From assembly GCF_027409185.1 (NCBI RefSeq), contig NC_084478.1, forward strand, positions 78,599,624 through 78,663,623: a stretch of DNA of 64,000 bases, in the 5' to 3' direction. Both the position numbers and the translations under genes were made by a program. This document shows, in pieces, positions 13,510 to 26,891 of the stretch (positions are counted from its first letter, which is position 1; each line of letters begins with the position of its first letter). This DNA comes from Cynocephalus volans (taxonomy: Eukaryota > Chordata > Mammalia > Dermoptera > Cynocephalidae). The notes under the pieces are model-generated. The model made no database searches and was not told the origin of the DNA. It saw only the letters and a program-made list of their open reading frames with translations.

Positions 13510-15340
13510 CTATTCATTAACTCATTAATACACTCATTCTTTCAATAAATACAGAGCATATAAGTGTTAGGCACTGTGTCTGGCACTAGAGAAACAGGGA
13601 AGGACAAAAATAGACATGGTTCCTGTTCTGATGGAGTTTGGAGTGTACTGACAGAGACAGTAATTAACCAAAGAATCACACAAATAAGGGTGAAAATGCC
13701 ATTAAGAGAAATGCTATGAAGAAAAAAAGTTTTATGATAGATATAATGAATGAACCTGACCTAGCCTGGAGGAACTAGTCAAAGAAAACTTCTCTGAGGA
13801 AGTGATGCTGGAATTGAGATTTGAATATTAAGTAGAATTAGCCAGGCAAAGTGGCTGGAGATAGGGAGTGAAGAGAGTGCTCTGGCAGAGGAAACAGCAT
13901 GTGCAAAAGCTTGTGGCCAACATGGCCTGGCATATTTGGAACTAAAAGATGGCCAGTGTGGCTGGAACACAGAATATGAGGGAGAAAGTGGTGTGAGCTG
14001 AGGCTGGAGAGGTAAGTTTGGGCAAGACCTTATGGGACCTTGCAGGTCACATTAATAATTCTTCCTTTTAAGGATCATAGGAAATTATTGGAGGTTTTTG
14101 TAAAACATGATAACATGATCAGATTTAACTTTTGAAAACATCACTCTGGTTACTGTGTAGAAAATGAGTTGGAGGGAGCAGAATGGAGGTTTAGACACCA
14201 GTCTATTGTAAGAGAAAATGAAAGATGGTAGTGTGGAAAAGGGTGGTCACAAAGATGTTGATGGACTAAGAGACTTTTAAAAAGTAAAATATATGGGACT
14301 AAGTAATAGCATGAATATGAGGAATAGGGGGTGCCAACAATGACTCTTATGTATGTGAATTGCATAACTGTATAGTTGGGAGTGCCATTCACTGAAAAGG
14401 GGGAAGCTGGTAGAGAACCAGATCTACAGGAGAAGGTCATGGGTTTGGTCTTGGATGTATTGAATCCGAGTTGTGTTTCAGTCATCTAAGCAGAGATACA
14501 GATATGGGGTACACACCATGGGCATGGATGAGATTTCCTAGGGAGAGGGTGTAGAGTGAGAAGAGAAGGCAGCCTTGAAGAACTCCAACATTTGAAAGCC
14601 AGTTAGAGAAAAATGAGACCCCAAAGGAGACCAACAAGAAGCTCTCAAAGAGGTAGGAGAAGAACAAAGAAAGGAGGCTAATGAAAGAAAGTGTCTTAAT
14701 AAAAAGGAAGTAGTCAATAATGTCAGATGCTACTGAGGAATCAAGTAAAATAAAGATTGAAAGCATCCTTTGGATTGAATGACATGAAAGTCATTGGTGA
14801 CCTCAGTGAAAGCATTTTCAGGGTGGTGATGGGGGCAGAAATGTGATTGATGTAGGCTGAGAAGTGAACGTAGACAACTCTTTCGAGAAGTTTATTTAGA
14901 AAGTGAGAAGAGACAGTGATAACTGGAGGTGGTGTGGGGTTGAGGGGGACATTATTTTAAAATGGAAGAGACTATTTCACCTGCTACTGAGAAGAGTCCA
15001 GTTGAAGGAAAGAGTTGAATACATAGGAGAGAAAAGGGATAGTTGATAGTGCGAGAAGGTGGAAGGAATAGACTAGAAAACAGCAGTGGAAGGCATGATT
15101 CTTTGAGAAGAAGGGATATCTTTTCCACTGTTACAGGAGGGCAATCCTCAGAGGATGTAGATGAGGTAAGGTGTAGATATGGTGGCTGGAAGAGGTTGCC
15201 CTGCCTGATGCTTGAATTTTCTCAATGAAATAGCTGGCAAGGCTATCTGCTAAGAGTGAGAGGGTGCACACAGGGGTTGGAGGTTGCAGAAAATAGTGGA
15301 GAAGAGATCTGATATAGTCATCCTGGAGAGTGAGAGGTAC
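13510..15340 (-). mobile_element. LINE-2 3' portion, long fragment
   Basis: On the minus strand the frames at 13779-13970 and 14150-14485 resemble the degraded C-terminal part of an L2 ORF2 (blocks like SKTKPMTF and FSVNG). They are followed toward 13510 by the usual 3' end (TTCATTCAATAAAT... on the plus strand). Riddled with stops. At about 1.8 kb it is the longest L2 relic here. Confidence 0.75.
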
Positions 15341-15616
15341 TAAAGAAATTTAGTACTGAGTAGGATTGTGAAGCAGTGTTGAGGGCTTGATTGAGATTGG
15401 TATTTTATAGTGGAACAGATCCAGTTTGTGACAACAAAGGTAGGTGGCTGAGGCAGAGTGAAAAAAGAGGAATTTTAGAAACCAGGAGGCCCAGATGATT
15501 GTTGAATCATCAACAACTTGTACACTGAAGTCCCCTAGGATAATGGTAGTCCTTGCAGTGGGGGGTGGGAAAGCCAGTGAGACAAACCAAAGCCTTCCTT
15601 GAGAAAGAGGGTCTAT

Positions 15617-16265
15617 TAGTTTTCTAGAGCTGCCCTAACAAATTACCACAAACTTCGTGGCTTAAAACAACAGAAGTTTATTCGCTCAGAGCTAGGAGTC
15701 CTAAATCAAGGTGTTGGCAGGGTTGGTCCCTTCTGGGGCCCTGAAGGACAGTCTGTTCCATAACTTTCTCCTAGCTTCTGGTGGCTGCCGGCAATCCTTG
15801 GTTTGCAGCTGCATCACTCCATCCTTTGCCTCTGTCATCACACAGCTGTATTCCTTTGTGTGTATATCTGTGCCCAAATTTCCCTCTTCTTATAAGGACA
15901 TCAGTCCTTGGACCAGGGCCCACTCTAATTCAATATGACCTCATCTTAACTTGATTACTTCTACAAAAACCCTATTTCCAAATAAGGTCACATTCACAAT
16001 GACCGGGCCCTGAGGATGTGGCCAACGGGAGTTGTAAATTTAAATAAAAGGCATTGTCTCATGCTCTACTGTGCTCCAGCCCCAAAGCACTGACAGCCCG
16101 CAGAGAGAGAACGTGCATAGTGATGCATTGAGGTCTCCGTCTGTGTTTGTTATTTTCGCCGACCCTCCTCATCCCTTTTTGGGTACCCGCCCCTCGCTGA
16201 AGCTGGACTTCGGCAACCGGGAGTTAGGACTTCAACAAATCTCTTCAGGGGACACAATTCAACCC
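15617..16265 (+). mobile_element. Ancient LTR-like repeat, split by an insertion
   Basis: Begins GTCTATTAGTTTTCTAGAGC and runs through CTTATAAGGACAT..., CCCTATTTCCAAATAAGG and AGGACTTCAACAAATC...GACACAATTCAACCC. I recognise this as a common old mammalian repeat but cannot assign the family name safely. It is interrupted at 16033-16215. Confidence 0.7.
16033..16215 (+). mobile_element. 183-bp insertion with TG...CA ends, possible solo LTR
   Basis: It sits inside the older repeat and is bracketed by ACGGGAGT (16025-16032) and ACCGGGAGT (16216-16224), a near-exact target duplication that rejoins the older repeat when removed. It starts TG, ends CA, and has AATAAA at 16043-16048. It lacks a poly-A tail or tRNA-like boxes. 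Its length is very short for an LTR, so internal deletion is possible. Orientation is inferred from the AATAAA only. Confidence 0.55.
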
Positions 16266-16299
16266 ACTTCAGAGGATATAATTAGGAGGTCTGTACAGG

Positions 16300-17235
16300 A
16301 CAGGACAGCAATAAGAAGGAGTAAGTGACATATCAAAATGATGTGAGTCTCAAAATAGCTTTAATTTTTTGCAAGAGGGAAGAGAGTGCAAATAACCAGG
16401 AAGTAGTAATGGGGAGCAAGTAAGACACCTACCCCACCTCTTGGCACTAAGGTACTGGAAAAGACAGCAAGCAGCCCTCACACAAGAAGGCAGCAGGAGA
16501 AACAGAGCCCTCTGGGGAGACCTAGGTTCCTGTTAGGTAAAAGAGGTTGAGAACGCTGATTAAGGAACAGCTGGCCAAAAGGGCCACAGTGGAGGTTTGG
16601 GGAAGTGGAGAAAAACTGCAGGGCTGGGTTGGGTGAAGGAAGCAGAGCAGTATGAGAATCGATGTGAGGGTGGAGATGGGCCTTACAATTTGGGAGTTAA
16701 CTGATGACAATGGGGTATGTGGAGCTGGGTGGATTTAGTCCTAGTGTCTTTGAGGAGGTTGAATCTGGGCCTAGTGGCTGGAAAACTGGCTCTCTCAGTC
16801 AGGGTTGGTGGTAGCTGCAGTAGCTGTAGACTCTGCACACTATACGGAGTAGTGGTGACCCTAGAGGTGGCCGTCTCTATACCTTTGCAGCCTAAAGTGG
16901 GCCAGATCCTAGGGTGTAGCCACACTTTCAATTACTTACGAATGAGGCTGGATTCCTCATATTAGAATTTGGAAGTCAGAGGGAAAGCCCAAGATTGGCT
17001 AAAATATGGATATTTAATTTTCTTGGTTTTGACTGAAAAGGCATCAAAATATCTAAGAGGAATCCCCTGGGTTGTAGGTCTTAAAATGGAACCCTCCATT
17101 TCCCAGCCCCATCTGTCCCAACTCACTTACAACTGCCAAAGAGTCAAGAAGCTAAAAATGTTACCTAGTGTTCAAATCTGGGCAATTACCCAGAATAACT
17201 AACCCTCTTATGAGAGGAGGTAAGGTAAGCATGAA
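16300..17235. other. Intergenic; nothing confidently recognised
   Basis: G-rich, repeat-like text, possibly more diverged L2, but no diagnostic block. Confidence 0.4.
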
Positions 17236-17239
17236 TGCC

Positions 17240-17460
17240 GGAGCCAGACTGCATATGTGTGCAAATTCTGCCTCAGCCACTTGCTAACTGTGTGACCTTA
17301 GACAAGCGACTTAACCTGTCTGTACCTCAGTTTCTTCATCTGGAAAATGGAGAAAATAATAGTTCCTTCCTCACAGAATTGTTGTCATAGAGAATTAAGT
17401 GACTTAATATATGTAAATGCTTAGAACAGTACCTAGTACATATTAAGCACTATATGTCTT
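17240..17460 (+). repeat. MIR SINE
   Basis: Nearly full MIR core: CTAACTGTGTGACC, CTCAGTTTCTTCATCTGG, then ATTAAGTGACTTAATATATG. Confidence 0.92.
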
Positions 17461-17579
17461 TATTTTTATTGTTATTGATTCTCTCTCCCATACTCCCACT
17501 TAATCACTTGATACTACACTGCTTGCTAAAATCTCCCTGGCTCTGAACCCCAACTTGAATGACTACTTCTGATCATTCC

Positions 17580-17960
17580 CCTATGTGGGCTCTTCCCTAG
17601 GTCTGTTTACCTCTAGACCAAATAAGCCCAGGGCCTTCAACCGTTTCTTATATAATGTGGCTGCTGGTACACCAGCCTTGTGACTCACCTTTGGACATCT
17701 TGCACTTTGTCATTGTATCCCAGTTTAAATGGGTTGTCCAGAATGGAGCACAGTGCTCCAAGTGGGATGTGACAAGTATAGAGAAGGCAGAACCATCTCT
17801 TCTCTTGTTCTGGTCTTCTACTTTTATTAATGCAGCCTAAAATCTAATTACCTCTTTTGGCAGCATCATCACTCTGTTGAGTAGCATTGACTTTACAATC
17901 AAATCAAGGTCTCTTTCACACGTACTGTTGTTAAACCAAGCAAGTCTCTTCTATCATGTG
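17580..17960. repeat. CR1/L3-type LINE fragment
   Basis: The order matches amniote CR1/L3 text: AGGGCCTTCAACCGTTTCTTATA, a GTTGTCCAGAATGGAGCACAGTG-type block, then TTAATGCAGCC and a terminal TCAAGGTCTCTTTCACACGTACT. Clearly old but unusually readable. Confidence 0.75.
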
Positions 17961-18099
17961 CTAGGGGAGCAAACCCAGCTATAGTTGCTAGGAGAAAGTC
18001 AATTCCAGCAGTCAAAAGCCCAGTATCTGAAGGGGTTAGCCCAGGCAAGCAGTTGGTGGGTGGGGTTCATGGAAGATGCTACTAGTTGCCTACCCAATA

Positions 18100-18605
18100 A
18101 TAATTTTTCTCTTCTTCCTTACTTACAGAATCCCACCTTTGTTCAGAGTAGCAATGTGCCCAGCTAAAAGTACTGGATTTCCCAGCTTCCTTCCCAGCTA
18201 GGAATGTCCATATGAAACAGCTCTAGTCAAAGGGATATAGGTGGATGTCACTGGAGATTGTGTTCCATTCTGAATAAAAAGGCAAAGCCTCTCTAGAAGG
18301 TGTTTTGTCCTTAAACTTCTTGCCCCTAGCTCCTTCCCTTCTTTCTGACCAAAATACAGACATGAGGCCCAGAGCTACAGCAGTTGTCTTGTGACCATGA
18401 AGCAAAAAGCAAGTGGATGAAAGCCTGCCTTAAGGAGGGTGGAGCTGAAAGGCCAGGGTCTTGATAACATCATTGAACTTCCATACCAGCCCTGGACCAT
18501 CCATCAAGGGAATTTTTGTCAAACGATTCAAATAAACCTCTATGTGTTTAAGTCACCATTATAGAGTTGTCTATTATGTGCAGCCAAAAGCATTCCTAAC
18601 TGACA
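18100..18605 (+). mobile_element. Ancient LTR-like repeat
   Basis: Contains TTGTGACCATGAAGC, a CCATACCAGCCCTGGAC block, an AATAAA within ATTCAAATAAACC, and an end reading CATTCCTAACTGACA. This arrangement recurs widely in mammalian genomes; family name not assigned. Confidence 0.6.
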
Positions 18606-19985
18606 AAGGGATATAATGAGAAAACTGAGGATCCAAATGAAAGTCAAATATGATTATAGGAACCCAGAAGGAGGGGGAATTTAGAAATACAAGTAAGCAG
18701 TTGATATCAGATGAGTATGTGAGTGAGCCACCAGACCTCAGGCACTGCATTGGTATTCAGGCGCAGGACGCCCTCCCTAGATGGTGGGCTTAAAAGCCTG
18801 ACTGGGTCTAGCCTTGAAAGGGGACTGGTGGTCAATCTTCATCTCTGACTGCGAGACTCAGGTACAAGTCCTGAAACAGAAGGTCAGGGATCAGAAGTGG
18901 GGAATGAGGTAGAGGCTCAATAGAGACTTGAGACCAGACTCAGACCAGTGACAAAGGGATGACCTGATTCCAGTGTGCAGGTGGGGGTTATTTCAATCTT
19001 TCCTGTCTTAGGACAGGCATAGCCTGCAGGTAAGAGGGAAATTACTCCAACTATGTAGGGAGGAGGGAGAACAGGGTGGGATCTAGGTAGAGCCTGACAA
19101 GCTTCAGCTCAAGGCATGCTTCAGCCATCCTGACACTCTTCTTACAGATTCTTAGATTCACCATCAATTATGCACTCTTCTTTACATCTTTTGCCCATGA
19201 CCTTTTAAGATCTGAGCTTAACAGAAAGCTCCCTGTATAACCACATTAGTCTCTTTAAACATCTCCCACTTTGTCTTCTTCCTAATTGTCAGCATTTCAC
19301 TGTGGAGAACCTTCTGCTCTTCCCTCTACTCCCAGTTTTCTTCCCCCTTGCATGGTTTCAGAGCATGCTATGGCCCTTCCAGGGCAGTCCGGGTTCCCTC
19401 AGGAGTAACCCACCTTTATCCTCTGGCTTTAGCCTCTGCTGATGGGGTATCGGGGACAGGGAGAGGAAGGGCTGGGAAGAAGGGTTAGCCAAGGCCCACC
19501 AGCTCTCAGGAGCAGTGAGCCACTTCAGTCCTCCTCCCCACCTTGGCTATTCTGTTCCAGGGGCTGATCAGAGGCCAATGCCTTCCCTTCCCCCATGCCA
19601 ATTTCTTGTGTCATCTAGAGTGAGAGAATTAGAGCCTCTGACTGCTAGTGTGCTACCACTTCTCCTTTGTGTGTAGTGGGTACTGTGTGGGTAAATTATT
19701 GTTATATTGTGCTCCTGCGATAAATGTATCTTTGTGAGACAGTTTTTGCCCTGTGTGTGCTGGGGGAGAGGGAGGGAGTCTTGCCTGAGTGACTTCTCAC
19801 AGAGAGCTCCAGAGGTGCTCAGAGCTGATAGCCTAGGCCTGGCAGGCTGCTCTTTCATTGGCAATCAAGGGTGTCAATCACTGTGGCCCTGCCAATCAGC
19901 TCTAAACTAGGTATCTGTAAGCCGTTAGCCTTTGTTAAACAGAGCACTGAGCCCTCCAAGGACTAAACAAAGAATGGCTCAGGAA
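18606..19985. other. Intergenic; no gene recognised
   Basis: Mixed composition with no coding or repeat block I can name. Confidence 0.45.
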
Positions 19986-19989
19986 AGAC

Positions 19990-20745
19990 AGTTCCTAGGT
20001 GGGCAGAGGCATTCATTCGTGCCAGTGTCACTAACTGGAATCCTCCTTCTTCAGGCCCTGTCTCTATTCCTTACATCTAGGCCAGTCTTGAGTCCTCTCA
20101 ATTTTACCTCTTTCATTCCCTTGCCCCTCCCCTTCCGCCCACCACTGGCTTGGCTTCTCTCCATCTCCACTGTTGCTGCCTTTGTACAGCCCTCAACACC
20201 TCTCACCTGCACTACTAGCCAGTCTCCTAACCAGTCTCCCTGCCTCACCCCCTCCAATCTAGTCTCCATGCAGCAGCCAAATCAATCTTCTAAAAATACA
20301 AATCTGATCATGTCACCTCCTGCTGAAAACCTTTCATCCTCTTGCATGGCTCTTAGTACAGTCCCCTTGGGATAAAGTCCAAACTACTTAGTATGGCACC
20401 CAGGTCCCTTCATGATTTGGCTCCTGCCAAATCCTCAGCCTCTTTTGGCAGTGCTCCCTTTTCACACCTAGTCATGATGAACTACTTTGCAGGTTTCTGA
20501 ACATGCCATTCCTGGCCTTGCTTCTGGGCCTCTACACATGACATTCCCTCTACCTGGGACAGCCTTCACGCACCACCTTCTCTGCTATCTGTCTAGCCAG
20601 TTCCTAATCATCCCCTATGACTTCAACTAAACTTCCTCAGCCCAAGAAATATTTTACTCATGTCTATATTGCTGATGCCCAGTACAGCATATGGAACATA
20701 ATAGATCCTCAATGGATGTTTGACAAATAAATGAATGAATGAATG
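19990..20745 (+). mobile_element. LINE-2 3' portion
   Basis: Text follows L2 order: CTGCACTACTAGCCAGTCTCC, CAAATCTGATCATGTCACC, then an end with ATAAATGAATGAATGAATG. Confidence 0.85.
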
Positions 20746-20849
20746 CCCCAACTCAACTGGCTGTGTACAAAATCATCTCTGAGGGAAGCTGGCAGAGTTG
20801 ACTGGTCCCTCCCTCTGTGGGAAGGAGACTTCTCCTCAATATCATTGTT

Positions 20850-20995
20850 ACTGCACTAGATTGCAATTCCTTCTTTAATATATCTGCCTCCCTAATTCAA
20901 CTGTCAGCATCTCAAGGGCGGGCTATGTCTGATCCACATCAGTATCCTGCCTAGCCCCCAGCATAGTGCTTGGAACATAGTGAATGAATAGGCTT
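20850..20995 (+). mobile_element. LINE-2 3' end fragment
   Basis: CTCAAGGGCGGGCTATGTCTG... CAGCATAGTGCTTGGAACATAGTGAATGAATAG is the typical L2 tail. Confidence 0.8.
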
Positions 20996-21059
20996 CTCAA
21001 ATGACTGAAAGTTTTGTCCTTTGTCTCATCTCCTTCTACTCTCTTCTCCACAAACTCTC

Positions 21060-21500
21060 ACCATCAGTATAGCTAAACTGTCACACTTATGGCTTCACAA
21101 ACATATAAGGCTGCTCCCCATCCCTGAAACATTTCACCTGCATTCCTCTTACCTGGAATGCCCTTCCCTCCCACCCACTCAAGTCCTGCTACTTCTTTAG
21201 GAACCAGCTCCAATTCTCCCTTTTCCAGAAACCTTTCATGCACCCACCCCAGCCCACCTCTGAGTAGCACTAACAATTTCCACTCATTTCATCTAACCTT
21301 TGGCATCCCGTCAAGTTACTTAGGGGAATACCCAAACTCAGGAAGGGAAAGGACTCTTTCAAGGGCACACGACATGTTCAGTGGTGGAACTATTACCTGA
21401 ACCCAAATCTCCAATCCATGAATCCTTTCACTAGGTAATGTATGTCACGTTTCCTCATACAGACTATAATTTCCTTTAAGGCAGGACTGTGTGTTCCACC
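21060..21500 (+). mobile_element. LINE-2 fragments, diverged
   Basis: TTACCTGGAATGCCCTTCC and CAGCTCCAATTCTCCC are diverged L2 tail blocks, with further L2-like text (TATAATTTCCTTTAAGGCAG) near 21465. Confidence 0.6.
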
Positions 21501-21534
21501 CCTTCCTCTTTCCAGGGCTTTACTGGAGTGTTAA

Positions 21535-21775
21535 AAGAGCTCTAGAGCCAGACTGCCTGGGTTTCTTTCTCGGCTGCACTGGTTGCTTTAGGCAACTTCA
21601 CCACACTAAACCTCAGCTTCCTCCTATGTAAATGAAGGTAACAGTAGTGCTATCTCATAAGATTGTTGTGAAGATTAGACGAGTAATGCACATAAAATGC
21701 TTAGAGCAGGACCTAGCACACAGTATGCACTCTATAAAGGCTATTTATTCTCTTTATTGTTATTATTATTAATAT
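21535..21775 (+). repeat. MIR SINE
   Basis: CTCTAGAGCCAGACTGCCTGG, CCTCAGCTTCCTCC, and ATTGTTGTGAAGATTAGACG follow MIR order. Confidence 0.9.
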
Positions 21776-22638
21776 TAACAAATCTTTGCTGGCAATGAAA
21801 AGATTAAAAATCAGAATGTGAGAGTTACTGGAAGTGGGAGGGAGTGAGGAAAGGAAGTAGACCATAGGACCAGTTTGAGATCTGGTGGAGTCGAAACAAG
21901 GTTAGTGGTGGTGGCAGGACATTTGTACGTCCGAGTTCCTAGTGCCATGTGACTCTGTGAGGGCCCCAAGCACATGGTTCCATCCTGGCGGCGGCAGCTT
22001 CTCTAACTCGCTCAGCTATTCTCAGCAGCCTGTAGGGGGAGCTAGGAAGCCAGCACGGGGGTTGGGGGAGGCAGCTGGAAATCTTCCTAAGGGCAAAAAC
22101 GCCCTACCACTACTACCCATCTTAGCCCACTGCCTTGGCCCCCCCAGGACGCTCTCCAAGCTCACTCCTGTTCCTCAGCTGAGCTGGGAGCTGTCTTTCA
22201 GCACTAGGGGCCGCCTTGGCCTCGGGCAGGACAGTGAGGGCGACAGAGGAGTTAGTGACACGGGACTGGTCCGATTCGCAGCCGGCTCCAGCGTCTCCTA
22301 GTCACGGGGACGGGGGAGGCGATCAAGGGAGGCGATCCAGGGAGGCGGCAAGAAGCTACAGAGATGCCTCCTGTCTCCTGCCTCTAACAATCACCCTCAG
22401 AAGTCCCCTATCGCTCGGGGAGAGTGAGGAGTGGCCCTGGGGATGGAGGTGGGCGCCCGGGTTGGTGGGGGAGGGGGAGCGCCGGGGCCTGGGACTCAGC
22501 GTGTGGCGTGTGCACGCGGGGAGCGGGCGGATGAACGGAGGCGCTGAAGTGAATGGAGTTGGGGGTGGACTGGAAACATCCCCAAACAGCACAGGCTGCG
22601 GCCGGCGGGGGCTGGGGGGGAAGGGGGGGAGTCCTGAG

Positions 22639-22648
22639 GCGCAGGCGC
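22639..22648. promoter_or_regulatory. NRF1-type motif
   Basis: GCGCAGGCGC matches the palindromic NRF1 pattern GCGCNNGCGC within the CpG island. Confidence 0.55.
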
Positions 22649-22753
22649 AGTCGGGGCCCTTGTCCCGCTCCCTCCTCCTCTCTGTGCCTCTTTCTCCGCC
22701 CTGCTCCCCCCAAACACACTCGCACACGGGCTCTCAAGGTGTTCTCCGCACAG

Positions 22754-22767
22754 CGGAAGATGGCGAC
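22754..22767 (+). promoter_or_regulatory. ETS and YY1 composite motif near likely TSS
   Basis: CGGAAG overlaps AAGATGGCGAC. The YY1 motif in this orientation commonly sits at or just after the start site of TATA-less promoters. Confidence 0.55.
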
Positions 22768-23288
22768 AGACTGAGGGGGCATGGCCAGGGGTAGCCACGG
22801 GGCCGTGCCGCTTGGCGGCCGCCACAGCTTTGCGAACGAGAGGCGGAAGCGAGAGGCGCACTAAGTAAAGCCCAGTGTCCGCGTCCGGCGCCTGTGGCGC
22901 TGCCGGGAACCAGGTGGCCCGCCCGAGCCGGGACTCCGGGAGCAGCGGGTGCGGAGCCGGCGCGGAGCCGGCCCGGGACCGGCCCCAGCGAACGACCGGA
23001 GCGCGAGCAAAGCCCGAAGGGCCGGGCAGCGGACCGACCAGCCGGCCGGCCTAGGAGGGCGCGAGCGAGGCAGGGAGCGGCGCGGAGCCGGCAGCGGGCG
23101 GACGGACAGGAGAGGAGCGGCGCGGGGCTAAGAGAGCGGAGCGGAGCACGGCGGCGGGGCCCGCACGGCGGCGCTGAGGGGCGCAGAGGTGCGCGGAGCC
23201 AAGACGGCCGGAACAGAGTGCCAGGCGGGCGGCCGCCGGCGCGGAGTGAAGTGGCGCGGAGCCGAGGGCAGCTGAGGGACCCGACACT

Positions 23289-23372
23289 ATGAGGAGTGCG
23301 GCGCCGCCACCGCAGCCGCCACCGCCCCAGTGCTCCGCACCGCCTCCCGCTGGGACGCCGGGCAGCGCTTAG
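23289..23372 (+). other. Upstream ORF in NALF2 5' UTR (27 codons)
   Basis: ATG at 23289 opens a proline-rich frame ending at TAG 23370-23372, about 245 bases before the main ATG. It could reduce main-frame initiation if transcribed; function not shown. Confidence 0.45.
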
Positions 23373-23493
23373 CGGGCCGGGCGGCGGCGCCGGTACCGCG
23401 AGCGAGGGAGCGCGGGAGGGGCGCGGGGACCGCACGAGAGTGCCCCCCGACTCCGGCCTGAGCGGGGCCCCGGGCCGGCCTGCCTGCCCCACC

Positions 23494-23511
23494 ATGCAGC
23501 CCCCGAGGTAG
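23494..23511 (+). other. Minimal upstream ORF with good Kozak context
   Basis: ACCATGC start followed by MQPPR and TAG. The A at -3 makes it a plausible ribosome stop site 106 bases before the main ATG. Confidence 0.45.
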
Positions 23512-23614
23512 AACCTGGACGGCGCTGAGGAGCGCGGAGCGGCGCGCAGCCCGCCCGCCTGAGACGGCCGTCTGGCCTCGCGCCTGCCTACTCCCTCCAG
23601 CCCGGACCCCCTGA

Positions 23615-24853
<1,239 letters not shown>

Positions 24854-26299
24854 TGAAAGTCCTGAGACTGGCTGGTGCAGGGGGAAGGCCGAAGGCTGGA
24901 GGAGGAATATTCGGCAACCTAACCAGCACCCTTTGGCTCTTGCCAATGGGTGAAAGAAGGGGAACTCCTGGTGGTGGGGAACACCACACTGTTGACCTTA
25001 TGTGACCCGAGGTGGCTGGCCAGAGACTAGGCAGGTGGAGCCCAGGGTTGCCTGTCTTCTCCCAAGGAGGAAACCTGCAGGCTCATCTCCCCAACAAAAG
25101 AAGGAGCTGAAAACAGGGCCACAGCGGCTTGTGGGAGGGCCACGAAAGGCTGGTGCATTACAAAACTCCCAGTGCCTTCCCAATACCCCAGTGGCAGTGG
25201 AGGGAAAGCTGGCTTTCTGGCTGCTGGGGACGGGCATTCAGAGGAGAGGTGAGACAGCTGCAGAACAGGCCTGCCTAGGGAAGAGTTGAGTGTTGAGAAA
25301 CTTCCTGGCAGGGTTATTCTAGACAGTAGGTGGGTGGGGGCTGCAAACATTTGGGACCCAATGCTACTGCCCTCCTTGCCCAGACTGGCCAGGTGGCCTG
25401 CCTTTGGGAGGAAAGATAACAGCAAGGTCAAAGGGTCAAGTGACAAGGAGATAAGGTGGGGTGGTGGCCTCACATATCCTCGAGCTGGGGGCCAAGAGCT
25501 GGAGAGAGAGACAGTTGCCTCCTAGCCTAGCTTATTTCTCTTCAAGGCTTTGAGGAGGGACAGAAAGTGCCCCCTTCTATCCAGCATGGCCCCTGTGGAC
25601 TTCCACAAGGCTTCCAGGCTATTGGTGGGCTCCATAGGTATTTGGGACAGAAGCTTGGGGAGGAAACGGGTAGCTCTTTTCTCCTGACTTTACTTTCTCC
25701 TTCTCCTTTTTCCTGTTCTCGTAACCTAGCAGTCTCCCTCCCACCTCTCTCAGCCTCAGCTGACTCACTGCCTCACTCACACTACCAAATGAGATATTCC
25801 ACTTCTTAAAGGTGTACAGACAGATAGACACTCACACACACTGCCATACACCACCACCACCACCCTGGGCAAAGTCATACAGAGATACAGAGAAGTCATC
25901 ACACCCATGAACAGTGCCATAGAAGCAGACACCATGTCACACACATGGACACCTCCCCACAGTGTCAGAGACACACAGGCAGAAGTACTATCATGAGGAA
26001 GGACACGTTGTGTCATTATAGAGATAGAGACATATACACTCAGTGGGAGCAAAGGGGCATGGTCCACTCACAGATGGAATAAAGTGGTCTGTTTTTTGTG
26101 GCCCTCCCTCCAAACCCATGCCCTGACTGGTTTTTTTCTCGATCACCAGGATGAATGAGAGCCACGCTACAACTTTCCCATGGGCTTTTTTTCTTTTCCC
26201 ATGTTCTAGTCAGCTCCAAGCTCCATCTGATCCTGCACTAAATGATAATTCTTCATGTGGATTGTTTTTACCAAGCAGTTTGATATAGGAGAAGGACGA

Positions 26300-26450
26300 C
26301 TGATCTCTCCGGTTCAGGAGGCCTTATCACATCTACGACTTGTTAGCGATATGACCTTGGGCTAGTCCCTTCACTTCTCTAAGCTCTCATTTTCTCATTT
26401 GTAAAACAGGGATAATAAACCTTGCTCTGTCCACATCTTTGGGCCTTTTG
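26300..26450 (+). repeat. MIR SINE
   Basis: ATATGACCTTGGGCTAGTCCC and CTCATTTGTAAAACAGGGAT are MIR core blocks. Confidence 0.85.
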
Positions 26451-26579
26451 TGATATTTAAGTGGGAAGAGGTAGCTGATGGTATTTTGTAATAGGAATAT
26501 AACATCTGGCATGGATGTAATGCTTAGGGATTTCAACCCTTCTCACATATGTTAGGAGATCACAACTGCCCAGGGAGGT

Positions 26580-26710
26580 TGGTAATACTAGCACCATTAG
26601 CCCCATTGTACAGATGAGGAAACTGAGGTGCAGGGGGAGCAAGCAGTTTGCCCTAAGGTCTCAGCTAATGAGCAGGAGTGCCAGGACTTCAACACACGTG
26701 TTCTGGTGGT
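26580..26710 (-). repeat. MIR SINE
   Basis: CCCATTGTACAGATGAGGAAACTGAGG is the antisense MIR core. Confidence 0.85.
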
Positions 26711-26849
26711 AAGCCCAAGCTTTTGCCGTGGCCTCCCATCAAGTTCCCGATGGCTCTCCCTCCTCTCCTTTGTCTCCTTGTCTCTCTCTCCAGTGAATGA
26801 ACAAGCCAGCCAGCAAGCAAACTCCTCCTGATCTCTTGCTGCCTGCTGT

Positions 26850-26891
26850 GCCAGCAGAAGGGCAGTGCCAGCAGAAGGGCAGTGCCAGCTC
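26850..26891. repeat. Two-copy 21-bp tandem repeat
   Basis: The unit with AGCAGAAGGGCAGTGCC occurs twice in a row with no mismatch. Confidence 0.8.
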
